From the NCBI GenBank assembly GCA_033725935.1, contig MU867092.1:310001-374000 (forward strand): 64,000 bases of DNA. Reading direction: 5' to 3'. The notes under the pieces are model-generated. The model was given only the letters and a program-made list of their open reading frames with translations, ran no database searches and was not told the DNA's origin. Both the position numbers and the translations under genes were made by a program. Positions within the stretch are counted from its first letter, which is position 1. Each line of letters opens with the position of its first letter. Positions 33,560 through 45,225 of the stretch are shown here, piece by piece. The DNA comes from Cladorrhinum sp. PSN259 (taxonomy: Eukaryota > Ascomycota > Sordariomycetes > Sordariales > Podosporaceae).

Positions 33560-34366
33560 CGCGTTCAGTAAAGCTCATGGTGGAAGGAGCTCCCATGGGG
33601 AAGATCCTCGCTCCCCGCTCTCTCATGTCAGGAACCGATGCCAAGCTCAGCGACCCAGGGCCAAGATCCCAGGCCTCAACGACACCTCATCCCGTCGCCC
33701 TCTCTCACGTTTTCAACCATTGCATCGTCGAGTTGGACGTCGATTCTTCGTTATCAGCATCCCCAAAGTTGCTCGTCGAATTGCAAGCACGAATGCAGAT
33801 TTTATGTTTTGACAAATGGTGTGGCACTAACAGACATAAAATCGAATCACTGGTGACTGGAGGGGCGTTCCGTCCCCCACAAAGCTTGGCAAGTGACTCG
33901 ATGTCATGGTGGGGTGAAACAAGGAAGTTCTGGGTTCCACTGAAACTTAAAATGTCCGTTATTGATGGCCACTCGATCAGCATGTTGCTGTTGAACTTGG
34001 AAACGGCCCCAATTCTGCCGGGGGAGTCGACGTCGTCGTCATTTTTGCCGCCTTTGTGATGTTGTCCATCTTGCCCCCGGCCGTTCGTTAAAATCGGAAG
34101 CAGCCTGCTGCCAGCCCCCTGCGCACAACGTTCGGCTGTTCAACCGTCACACAAACACACAAGAAGGTCCGATACGGGCAGGTTTCAACGGGTTGTGCGA
34201 TGATGCCCCGCCAAGTTTAACAAACCACAAACTTGCTATAATTGACACTTTCATCACATTCCACTCGTTACGGGACACAAGTTTTCCCAGAACTTTTAAC
34301 TCTTCTTCATTTCGTTGATCTGTGTTAATTTTTTATTATCATTTTCTACACTGTTACACAGACACA
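33560..34366. other. Intergenic, promoters of HET and RlpA-like genes
   Basis: About 800 bp between divergent genes. A 169-codon frame at 33550-34059 has no ATG at its start and no domain, and I treat it as chance. Nothing else was recognised. Confidence 0.5.
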
Positions 34367-35254
34367 ATGGCGTCCCCAATAACAACAACAACAACCACAC
34401 CAGCGCGACGACCTACCGCCGAGATGGACAGAATCCGGCACGTACCTGATTGGGAAATACCAGTCAATCCGCCCAAAAGAAAAAAGAAATCTTTTTTCTC
34501 AAGATTCATGCCATCGTCCTCATCCTCTTATTACTCTGAGCGAAAATTCCCTACTCTACCGCTTTTCACTCGCAGCAGCAATAGATCTCCACCACACACG
34601 CCAGTAGCAGGAGGACAACTACCAACCACTTCATCCACCTCCCACATAACCAAAGAGATTGGCCACGCACCTTCTCGAACAACAACATTCCAATCCTCAA
34701 CCCCGCCAGAAAACACACTCAAATCCCGCTTCAACACCGTCTTCCCACCTCAGAAGCGATACTGCTGCGGTCGCCTCACCCGCCGCATATTCTTTCTCCT
34801 CCTCGTCCTGTTAATCCTCATTTTCGCTCTCGCTCTAGGTCTCGGACTGGGCCTAGGCCTCCGCCACAAGACCTCATCCCTCCCGCTGCCCTGGAACAAG
34901 GCAGGTTCTTCCGTCCAGAAGGGAGAACTAACTTACTTTTCTCCCTCTGTTGGTCTTGGCGCATGCGGGCAGGTATATTCCGACAACGACACCATCGCTG
35001 CAGTGGGACATGAATTATTTGATGGAGCCGCAAAGGACAGGAAAGTAGGGGTGAATAATCCTAATGCGAACCCGTTGTGCGGGATGTCGATAAGAGTTAT
35101 GAGAGGTGACGGGAGGAGGGAAGTTGAGGTTCGGGTGGTGGATAGGTGCACGGGGTGCGGCGCCAGGGATTTGGATCTGAGTTTGGGCGCTTTTGACGAG
35201 ATTGGGGAGATGGATGAGGGACGGGTTGAGGGGAAGTGGGAGTGGGTTCGTTGA
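34367..35254 (+). CDS. Membrane-anchored RlpA/expansin-like double-psi beta-barrel protein
   Basis: Single exon, 295 residues, with ATG at 34367. The N-terminal 140 residues are cytosolic-type, polar and basic. One membrane segment follows (RRIFFLLLVLLILIFALALG and a Gly-Leu run, about residues 143-172). The C-terminal domain is a double-psi beta-barrel of the RlpA/Barwin/expansin type: GELTYFSPSVGLGACGQ, HELFDG, NPLCGMSIRV, VEVRVVDRCTGCGARDLDLS and FDEIG, with the conserved CG..C and VDRC..C pairs. The layout implies a type II membrane protein with the barrel at the cell wall side. In similar fungal proteins the domain usually follows a signal peptide, so the membrane anchor is notable. A wall-loosening or stress role is inference. 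Confidence 0.85.
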   Translation: MASPITTTTTTPARRPTAEMDRIRHVPDWEIPVNPPKRKKKSFFSRFMPSSSSSYYSERKFPTLPLFTRSSNRSPPHTPVAGGQLPTTSSTSHITKEIGHAPSRTTTFQSSTPPENTLKSRFNTVFPPQKRYCCGRLTRRIFFLLLVLLILIFALALGLGLGLGLRHKTSSLPLPWNKAGSSVQKGELTYFSPSVGLGACGQVYSDNDTIAAVGHELFDGAAKDRKVGVNNPNANPLCGMSIRVMRGDGRREVEVRVVDRCTGCGARDLDLSLGAFDEIGEMDEGRVEGKWEWVR

Positions 35255-35854
35255 TTTGGGAAGAACCTTGCTCGAGGACATTGTTACGGGAAATGGGAAA
35301 CGGGAATATGAGATCATGGGATTATGCGATATGGGATTACTGGGTAGGCTCAGGGTTTCAAGGGTTTATGAAGTATACGTTTCTTGATGGACTTTTTTTT
35401 GGTATGCGTATTTTGGAGGGATTGGGAGAATGGGTTTTTGCTATCTTGGTATTATGGCGTTATAGCAGCGTTGTGTTTTTTTTTGTTTTTTTTTACTGCT
35501 CGGAATAGGAGGCAGGGGGAGGGACAAGAATAACTGAGCAAAGGGCACAAACAAGACAATGGGACTTGGGAGATTGATGGGTCAAAGATACTAATTACCA
35601 ACCGCACACTAAAGGCAAACAATGACAGATGAGCGCTCGAAATGTTTATGGTTATTGTACGATTGTATAGAAAAAGTAATCGCTAGTTTTGCATTCTCGC
35701 CGAGACTTTTTACCCTCATACAGGGCTTGCCTGGGCACATCACATGGTGAAAACACGACCTCGTTGAATACGACAAAAGTGACATTCCTGACTACCTCTA
35801 AAGCCCAAACCGTATGCACACGTAACGCTAACCTAATCCACACATGACTCAAAC
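35255..35854. other. Short convergent intergenic region
   Basis: About 600 bp between two 3' ends. T-rich stretches at 35393 and 35477. No gene seen. Confidence 0.5.
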
Positions 35855-37578
35855 TTACAGTTCCTCCTTGAAAAACACCTCCTCGGAGCCCTCAGTCTCA
35901 TCGTCACTTGCTTCCTTCTTCTTCTGGCCCTTATCCTTACCACTCGTCTTCTCATTACCAACCTTTTTCTTCCCTTCAGTCTGCGGCACCTTCTCCCCCT
36001 TCCGCACCCCATTATCATTGTCACCACCAGCAGCGGCCTCTTCCTCCTCGGAGTCATCTACAACAGCAACAAACTGCCTCGCCTGTCCCGGCGCATCAAT
36101 AACCTCGAGCCTCCAAGCCCCGTTTCCAGTCCTGCGCTTAATCTCGGCTTTCAAGTCCTCCAGCGTCTTGGGATCAATATCGAGTTCCCTGAGCTCTTCT
36201 TCGTCCATGGTCTCCACCGTGGTAGCATCCTTGTCCTTGCGCGCTAGGATTTCCTTGACCACCGTTGTCGAGTGGCCCGCAGAGACATGTCTGGGAGGTA
36301 TCAACTTGAACGGTTGGCCATCCTTTGTAGTGGCGCCTCCCACCACTTTCTGGGCGCCAACGACCAGCCCGCCGATTGTCATGCCAGCGAACTGATTCTT
36401 GCTGTCCTTGCTCTTAGTCTTTTGCGTGCCAGCCACACCAAGAAACTCGCCCGCTTCGACTCGCCTCTTGTACTTGACGGCCGATTCCTCCTCTTCGCTG
36501 CGTATAACATGTCGACAGGTGATGGGATTCGCCCACACCGCCTGGGGAGGCTTGAAGGCAACGTCTTCGCAGAGTCTAGGGGTGTGAACGACCATGAGGT
36601 AGGTGCACGTAGTGACCTCCTTGATGTAACTGATTCTGTCGCCTGGCGCATTGGGGTTGCAGTGATACTGGACTTCGATTGTTCGGGGCCGGTTGGTCAA
36701 GTCGCAGATGGTGCCGCCGTCGAGACGTTGAACGAGGTAGCGCTGGTCGCCCTTGACTTGGAGCTCCGAGTTGGGCGGGGCCAGACTCTTGGACTCATCG
36801 GCTGGTGCGCCCTTTGGTTGCTGCTGCGGCTTTACTCGCCCGAGGATGTACTCTTGGCTGCTGCCGTCAGGGACAGGTGGACCGCCATCGCTGCCCCTTG
36901 GTTGGGCGTGAAATTGGACAATGTCCTGGCCGTAGCAAAAACTGTAACTCCACCATCCTGACACGAAATAGAGACACTGCCCGTTGAGAGCGCTCATCAG
37001 TTCCCAACCTTTTGCTGAGGCCCGGCTCAGCTCGCGCGCCTCCTCGGCTTTGGCCAGTTCTGTTGCTGTTTGGTTCAGGACGGGCGGCGGCTCAATGACG
37101 GGCACGGAGCAGAGATACTTCCATGGCGCCCTGTTGATGATCTCGTAGGTTTCCCGTATCGGGGCATCGCCGTCGATTCCGGCGCCGCCATTGTTGCTGT
37201 TTCTGTCGGAGGCGGGCGCTGATTCGCGGGCGACGCTTGTCAAGTCGGTTTGCGATGAAGCGGGCGCCGGCGTAGAGGTTGGGTTTTGGGAGCGTGATGA
37301 TTCGAGAAGAGAAAGAGCTTCGGCTTCGGAGACGAATTGGTCGGAAAAGACTACCTCAAACTGTGGTGGAAAATTGTTAGGAACCGAGCGACAATGAGGT
37401 AGCGAAGCCGTGAAGGAACAGCTTCCAAAGCTACAACCAGCAACAGGGGGGGAATGGAAATTGGGGATACATGACATACCTGAGGATGCGATACTAGATC
37501 GTCGTGGATGCTGAAGCCAGGCTGGCGAGCTTGGCAAAGCTGCAAAGATGCTAAAAGTACCAAATTGAGACGGCGCAT
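35855..37578 (-). CDS. YOS9: OS-9/Yos9 homologue, ER lectin of ER-associated degradation
   Basis: Two exons, 37578-37480 and 37360-35855, joined in phase 0, giving 534 residues. The ATG at 37578 starts a clear signal peptide (MRRLNLVLLASLQLCQA). An upstream in-frame ATG ten codons earlier is less likely. Residues about 160-310 form the MRH (mannose-6-phosphate receptor homology) domain: GQCLYF, WWSYSFCYG with the sugar-contacting Trp pair, VQFH, VQYHCNP, and ITYIKE-like DRISYIKEVTTCTYLM ending in a conserved Cys. The protein reads terminally misfolded glycoproteins by their trimmed mannose and hands them to the Hrd1 ligase complex in the ER lumen. The C-terminus is acidic/Lys-rich and ends in KEEL, an HDEL-like retrieval signal. 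Length and order match the fungal family. Confidence 0.93.
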
Positions 37579-38224
37579 TGTGCCTTTTGTGGCATCTCGC
37601 CCTCGCATGCAAATGTGGGTGATGTGTTTCTGATGACCATCATGGCCCCCCAGGTAATGCGCTGAAGGACACCTAGCGGTTGGATCCGCCGTTGCTTCAG
37701 GGAGCTGTTGATAAGGTGGCCTTATCGGAGTAGACAAGGATTAGCCCCGTGCAATTATGTCATCTTCAAGAACAAGCTCCAGGCACGTGTCAAGTGGCAC
37801 CAATGACATTCTCCATTCATCTCGAGGTCGAGCATCTCCACAGAGCAACGACTTCACCAAACTCATCGCCGCTGAAAGATCCGATGTCATAATTCTGACA
37901 ACCCTTCTTTTCCTCCAAACTGAAATCAACTCCAAATGGAATCCATAGATATATGTATATTTTTGGGGTCAGACTGTTTATCATGTCCACAATTTATCGA
38001 CCAATCCTTTTATGGATGAGGCTCTCTGCCTGTCCAATCACAGATCAATTGGCCGGCGTCGGTGAAGAGGCTGTGAAGCAAGCTGAAAGTACTCATGTTT
38101 CTATCTCCCATGTACATTTTCTAGATAATTGAACAAATGATCCATTCTGGAATTCCAACACCGGCACCGTTAATTATGCTTTGCTCTCTCTACCGAAACC
38201 GAAACTTCTAGACACCCATGCACC
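37579..38224. other. Divergent intergenic region, OS-9 and NLR promoters
   Basis: About 650 bp. No gene seen. Two GATAAG words in opposite orientation lie at about 37710-37725. Confidence 0.45.
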
Positions 38225-41065
38225 ATGGCTGAGATTGTCGGGCTCGTGGCCGCTGGCGGACAGTTCTTCGAGCAAGGCAGTAAAATAATCCAGATCCTTA
38301 TCAAGTTCACGGACAAATACGGTGGCGAGGAGACAAAGCAATGGTTGGGCGATGTTGAGACGCTTCAAAACTTGCTACAGCAAGTCAAAGACAACCCCGG
38401 TCTGCAGACTCGCGAAATGTCCGCGCTGCTTGATCGCTGCGAGGTGATTCAACGCGAGATTCTGGCGTGTCTAGGAAAGGTTGATTTTGAGGCGGGTGAT
38501 CCAAAGAGGGAGAAAGCAAGCAAAGCTCTTCATGCCTTGGTCAAGGACTCCGACATGAACGCATGCTTCGTGAAGCTTGGCGAGATCAAGCAGTCGCTGA
38601 ATTTGGCGCTTGACCTCAGGAGCCAGTAAGTCCTTATTTCCCTACCTGAAGCACTGCGGCTAGAGCTAATCATCACTAGTGACCTCTTGCAAAGTATCAA
38701 CACCAATGTTCAGAACCTGAACGAGAACATCGACAACTTGAACAGTCATGTCACTGACGAACGAAAGTGTCTACGAGAGCTATTTGTTACGGATTCAACG
38801 AGCGACCGTGATGCCGTGATTACCGCCAAGGGGCAAATTGTGGATGATACTTGTGACTGGATCACCACGCGGGAAGCTTATGTGGCCTGGGAACAGTCTG
38901 AGAGCGGTTTGCTTTGGGTGAATGGCGGGCCAGGGAAGGGGAAAACCTACCTCTCTATTGCTCTCACAAAGATTCTTCAGCAACAATCCTCGACCCTACA
39001 ACCTTTCAGCAACCCAAGAACAGTCATCTATTTCTTCTGTGACTATCGACGAGTTGAGAAACGCGGCAAAGCAATCTCAATCCTCAGAAGCTTGATATAC
39101 CAGTTGGTGCAACACCACCCAGATGTCATGCATCTGCTACTGGAACCCTGGCGCGTCCAAGGCAAAACTATCTTCGAAGAAGGGTCTTTCGAATCCCTGT
39201 GGAGGGTTTTCGAGAGCATGTTACAGAAGCTAAAAGATCAGAATGTTTACTGCGTCATTGATGCCCTCGATGAATGCGAAGAAAGCTCCTTGCGCCAACT
39301 GCTCAGTAAAGTCAAGAGCCTCTTTCATCAGAGTACAGTCCATGAGCAGCAGCACAGAATGAAACTCGTTCTCCTCAGCCGGCGGTCCCCGGATATTCTA
39401 CCACATCACCTCTCAAACTTCCCACATATCGATCTGGACCAAAGTCAGGATAGTCAATCGGCCGTGATGCAATACATTTCCGCCATGGTTGCCGAGCTTG
39501 CAAGGTTCAAGTCAATTGATCGAAATCACAAATTACTAAATCATATCAAGTCAACTTTCTTAGAAAGATCCGAAGGCACTTTTCTATGGGTCAGCTTTAT
39601 GGTCGAAGACCTCAAGGCAAAATCTATCAGCGAAATTGAAGCTGCATTGCGGGACCTGCCCGTCGGCCTCAACCAGGTTTACGAGCGCATCTTATTAAAA
39701 ATCCAACCTCATCAGGAGGAGACGATTGCGGATATTCTCCGATGGGTTGCTTTCGCAATGAGCCCGCTTAGTCTCCCGGAGCTATGCGAAGCAGTTGGTG
39801 TTCAAGGTACAAATGAGCTCTCTCGTCAAGATGTTTGTGAAAGCTACGTCGAGTCCTGTGGTCATCTACTTCTTGTTACAGGAGAGCCCCCCAAACGAAC
39901 TGTCTCTTTCGTGCACCAAAGTGCCAAGGACTTTATGTTGAAACAACAAGGACCCGAACGATACAGTATCAGCAGCAGCAATGGCCATACCGCCATATGT
40001 GACCGAATTCTATTGTTGATTGAAGAAAGGTCACTCTCCGGTCAAGGAAACGATTACGAAACATCACAGTCAAAGCGCGAAGATGCCGATCAAGAGGAGA
40101 CATGGGTATTGGCAAACTACGCAGGTCGTCACTGGGCTCAACACATGCGACTACTTGACAAAGCTGATGCACTGGCGATCTACCGCAAACATAAACACTT
40201 CTTCAAAAACAACTCGAGAAGCAGACGCTGGTGGCGTGTAAATTGCAATCCTGCACTAAATCAATATTATTCCTTGGTATGGCTGGACAAGCAAAGCTTG
40301 ACACCGCTTGAATTAGCCTGCCTGTATGGGTTCCGCCATCTAGCAGAATTTGAACTCGACAGAAACCGGCAGCCTGCCAGGCGTTTATGGAAGCGTCTGA
40401 CAAACCTTCGTGGCTTGGCTAATTCTGGTTGTTCCCCAAGATCACTAGTTTTGGCCTGCACTGCAAACCACCAGGACGTGATCCAGCTCCTTTTAGATCA
40501 TGGTGCGGACCCAAATGCCACAGGCACTGGCTTTCCTAGGGAGACACCTCTTACAGCCGCTATCACCTTTGGACACAAGGAAGCCGTTCGGCTTCTAATA
40601 CGGTCTGGGGCCAATCCCAACTTGCGCGATAAGGATTTTGATACACCCCTCGGGGCTGCTACCGATCTGAGCTTTACCCAGGGGATTGTCCGTTTGCTTT
40701 TGGAGGCCGGAGCTGATCCAAATCTCGAAATTCGTGGTTGCTTTACATTACTTCATCGAACACTCAGCGGGGCCTATAAACATATCGAACGCACACGGCT
40801 GTTACTCGAGTTTAAAGCCAATCCGAATCTTCAAGATGAAGCCGGAGACACACCACTTCACAAGGCGTGCAAGTGGCAAATTCGGTGGCATAAGAAAGCG
40901 GTAGCAATGATCTGCCTCCTGCTGGACTACGGAGCTGACGGTTCGATCAGAAACAAAGAGGGCAAAACTCCGTTGGAAACGCTAATGGAGACGATGAGCG
41001 GTTTAAACAAGGAACTCCCCGATTTGTTTACCGATTCAGACATTGCAAGATTGCGAGGGACTTAG
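38225..41065 (+). CDS. NLR (STAND) protein: SesA-like N-terminus, NACHT, ankyrin repeats
   Basis: Two exons, 38225-38625 and 38680-41065, joined in phase 2, giving 928 residues. The N-terminal 130 residues (MAEIVGLVAAGGQFFEQGSK onward) form a helical domain of the type found at the start of fungal NLRs (SesA/goodbye/Helo-related), the effector or signalling end. The NACHT domain has Walker A GGPGKGKT at about 216-223 and Walker B CVIDALDECEE at about 325-335. VHQSAKDFM follows in the helical region. From about residue 670 there are ankyrin repeats (TPLELACLYGFRHLAEFELD, DVIQLLLDHGADPNATG, EAVRLLIRSGANPNLRD, GIVRLLLEAGADPNLE, TPLHKACKW), probably the recognition part. The frame is intact. Its N-terminal domain differs in type from the NLR at the left edge. 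Confidence 0.92.
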
Positions 41066-44000
41066 CAACTGACGAGACTCCCAAATGCTAACGGCAGTTG
41101 ACCAAGAGTATAGAGGTAGAGAACTGGCAGCATTTTGGTCAATATCTAAAGATTTTTTCCCCTGTGCTACTGCAAGATAATTGAACTGGAAAGTGTGAGA
41201 GGTAATGCTCAAAAGCTGTTTCAAGGCCCCGAGCATCATCCACATATCCGGCCAATAACGCCAAGGCTCGGAAGCCCGGGCTTGCTGTTGGCTCTTGGAC
41301 GGGCATAAGAGAGAGGTTTCCCCCACGACACCTCGAGGCTCTTCAAAATCTATCAACTGCCGAAAAAAAGAAAGGGAAATATTGCACAAAGATTATGCAG
41401 TGGACAGAATGGTCCCGTCATGTGTTTCAAATATTTTTCCGATGTCAGGAAACGTCACGGGCTGCCGTGCTTTGCTGTTCGGGATTTAATTACATGCAAG
41501 GTCGCACGACACGCTGTGGACCATTTCACCTCCCTATCGGTGAATACTTGTCTCATGTTACAATTGAGGCTCTTTTTGGATGGGGTTTCTGTGTCATCTA
41601 TCTGAGACCGGGCACTTCCTACGTATCATGATGGATCACTTTCCCCGGAGCGGAGCCCCGGAACCCGGCGAGCAGCATCACCCGATGCTCCTCCGTGCTC
41701 CGAGATGTTGTGGACCTCGTCGTGCCTACCCCCTGGTTTTATTATCTCATCTTGAAGAGAAGAACGAAAAAAAAACACAACGTCAGAGATGACCTGCAGT
41801 AAGACAAGGAAAAGTGCAGATCGGATAGACCCCGGAGAGTTTGTTTCTTCTGCTGGGACTGATCTCGTGTTGACGACTGCAAAGAAAACGGTCAAAAACC
41901 TGCACTGGTGACGTTTTGCGAGCAACTGCACGTAATTATTAGATAGGGGTGGCTGTGATGTACAATGTCGGGCAGGATGGGTACATGATGATCCTGCTGG
42001 CGGGCTTCAGTGAGGGGAGGGGAGGTGAGCAACGCACATTTTCGCCAAGGTGAGGCTCCAAAAATTGTTCAGGGACGGGAATGGAAATTCGACACAGAGC
42101 TAGAAACGTGTCAATCGTGCATTCGAAGGACAACTCATCAATTCGGTGGTCATGCACGGCTGTCGCTGCTGCTGGCTGGACACCCATCCACACCACACCT
42201 CGATTGAAAGAGAATGAGCCACACAGGCATTGGAGCCCAAAACCTCCGAGACACCCGTGAGTGCCCAATCCCATCAGTGCAGCCACAAAGGATAGTGGAC
42301 GGCTGTTGGCAGATACCTGTGGCTTGTTGCAACGAGGTGCGAGATTCTGGTAGATGTTAATAATTACCGAAAGTAGATACCCTGCACAGGGTAACCTGGT
42401 GATTCATTACGAACGCCCGAGGGAGCGCCTCTTGGCCGGTGTGTTTTTGACCAGTCGTCCATTCCAGCAGGGCTTGCCTCACTTTTGCGGCCCAATCACA
42501 GCGACTGTGACGGGTCTTGCAGGAAAGAGGGATGGGCGGGATTCGCTGGACAACAGCCAGGGCAACACATGCTTGCATGGAGTCATATTCGGTCTAGGAT
42601 TCTGAATGGAAGCAGGAACTTGAAAGCATCACCGCAGGCAGCATCATTGGTTAGAAGGTAAGCATGCAGCTGGGCCTGGCATGCCTGGGGACGGGGGTTC
42701 TCGCTGGCTAATTCCTTCTGCGAGATCACAGGTGAGGAGAGCCTGGGATGGAATGGAAAGAGTCCCTGATGATGAGTAAGTCTACAAGAAGCACTGCAAC
42801 CACCATCATCAGATTGGAAACCCATGCAGGGAGCCGTGTTGAGCGGTCAAATCGATGCCCAAGTCTCTCACATTGCATCCAATTGTTTGCCGTTGGACCC
42901 ACGATTTCGAGGATGCAATTTGCAAAAACATGCAAGCAGAAATTACCAATTGCGCATTTTTCATCATAGATCCTTTCCAAGCTGGCAATTGTCTGATGGA
43001 TGGAACACACATTGAATGGAATTGAGTTTCAGAGACTCTCCAACCGGGGAGGTGCAACCTTCGCTGTGGGAAGCCACGCACGCAGGCACTCAATGGCTGG
43101 CGTGGGTTTCCAGGTTGAGACGGATAGCCGCAGTTTCCGAAGACTGAGAGAACATTTGGAAGGATGCCAAATTTCCAGGTTGCCTCGATCGAGTAGGTCT
43201 TCTCACAATCTCCTTTTTCTTCACATTCATCCACAAGAATTGACCGATGCAACAACGGCCCGTTTGCATCCAATCCACATCACCCCTCATCGACCTCCAA
43301 TTCCCTTCTTGCAGCAGCAACCCGCGCAACCCGTGCAACCCGTGCAACCCCTCAATTTGAAGACCACCCATACATACATATGTAAATCCATCCGTGGATG
43401 CTGCGGCGCCACTCAGTGACACCCCAATGCGCTAGCCAGCGCACCTGTCAGCGGTTCGGTGGCAGCTTACAGCGAAGTTTTGCCGCTGCCCGGATGTTTG
43501 ATGAACCCCGAACTTTGAAGCTTGGACGAATTTCCATGGACGACAACGACAAAACATCCACAATCAATCAATCACATCACCAACCTGGGAAATCCATTGT
43601 CCTATGCCCTTTTGGTGATAGCGATCGCTAATCCCAATCCCAATTCTCACAACTGGTCAGGTGAAACCTCCACCTCCCAGTCGACTGCCATTGCCAATTG
43701 CCCGGTTTGGACTGGGCATTTTATTTGCCCCAGGAAGGCAGAACCTGGAACCCCATCTCACTGGATATGTCCCAGTTCAGCTTGCAGGTCTCCAAAATGC
43801 TCCCCGCGAATGTGATCCTCCGCACCAACAAGGCACAGCACCCGTTGTTCCATCTCGATAAGGGATTGGAAGATGTCGTCCACTAAAACCGCACAAGCAT
43901 AGCCCGCTGGAGCATCACCAACCAATCGCCCTCACCCAGCCGTGCCGTGACTGGATCGCTTTGCAACCGGGCACGATCTCCCAGACACTAGTCGAGAGAA

Positions 44001-45225
44001 ATGGCCTGTTCAGGTTGTGGAAGCAGTCCTAATGTCCCCTTTCTCCCGTCTCATCCGCCGACTCTAGAGCGCCCGGGAAGGTTGCCATCACTACCACCTG
44101 AGCACACAACCTCAGCAATGCCAGTCCCCCTCGTCAGACAGTTCCTAGGTAGGGAGACAAGGGATATCTTGCGCAAGAAAATAAAGTACATGTCTTTCGA
44201 GGTCTATGCTGGAGCTGTCGTGGCAGATCCCACGGGTGGGATGGTGCCGCATGGGGGGTGGCATGCCCAGCCGCGGCACAATGAGCCCGCTAATCGGGAA
44301 GCAGATCTCTGCTACCAGCGCATCTTTTAGCGCACACCCAAGGTACCACAGCAGCATCGTCAGAGTTGTCGAGTCGTCACACACCCAGAGACCCACTGGC
44401 GTCCCCCGTCTTCACCCGCCGAGACTGGCACGCCGAGACCTTCCGGCGTCGGTGCGGCAGTGCCGTTGAACCCACCAAGAGCCAGGCCCACTCCCCAGGA
44501 CAACTCCCTGTCACTTACACCGACGATCCACTGGACCTTCGTCACCATTGACCAGGCTCACAGCCCGTCGGTGTGGGTTGGGAAATGTCACTGATGATTC
44601 CTCTCTAGCGCGGGTGTCACCAGTGTCACCCTCAACCCCAACTTCCAGCTCCCAGACCCACATCCATCTCCTTCCCCAGGTATCGAGGTATCCAAGTATT
44701 TCGTACACGATCTCATCTTCCTCCCACACATCCATCCCACCCACTCCAGACAAGCACTCAAATCGGGTCTGCAGGGTTGCATGGCGACCTGACTGGTGCT
44801 TTGCTGTCCATCGTTCCATATTCCGTCGAGAGAAAAACTCCGTTTCGACTTCACACCCCAGCTGGCTCACCCTGACGGAACCTCTCCAAGCCTCGTGGGT
44901 ACGACTGGATAAGTATCATTTGTTCGCACGCACTTCGAACGTGCCAATCCTTTTTCTTTCTACAATCACTCACTTTTACATTTGTGCTTTTTGCTTGTTT
45001 GCCTGCTGCAGCAAGCTACCCTTTCTTTGACTCACCCGATCCTCGTCTTAACGTGGGGTTTCTGTCCTCAAGGGACACGCGCTGCGCCTTATTGTTGCTC
45101 GGAAGCCAACTTATGGTTCTCTCCAGGGCTGTCGATGTTTGAGCATCTTTCATCCCCTCGACTGTTTGTATTCCCAAAAGCCGGACCCGCCTCATCTCGC
45201 CTCGTCTTTGGCTCAAGCCTCCACA
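41066..45225. other. 4.2-kb region without genes upstream of a C2H2 regulator
   Basis: No supported coding region on either strand; all open frames are short and lack domains. A 9-bp tandem repeat of cgtgcaacc type lies at about 43319-43350. The right part (44.5-45.2 kb) is C/T-rich and probably includes the promoter and 5' leader of the regulator gene. Long upstream regions are usual for fungal developmental regulators, so this may hold extended control sequence or a non-coding transcript. Confidence 0.5.
43319..43350. repeat. Short 9-bp tandem repeat
   Basis: About three and a half copies of a cgtgcaacc-like unit (first copy cgcgcaacc) in the long non-coding region. No function is visible. 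Confidence 0.8.

Noticed and set aside
33550..34059. 169-codon plus-strand frame between HET and RlpA-like genes
   Set aside because: No ATG at its start, overlaps the HET start codon, no domain or splice support.
42809..43273. 154-codon minus-strand frame in the gene-free region
   Set aside because: Starts at a non-ATG codon, composition unlike neighbouring genes, no motif.
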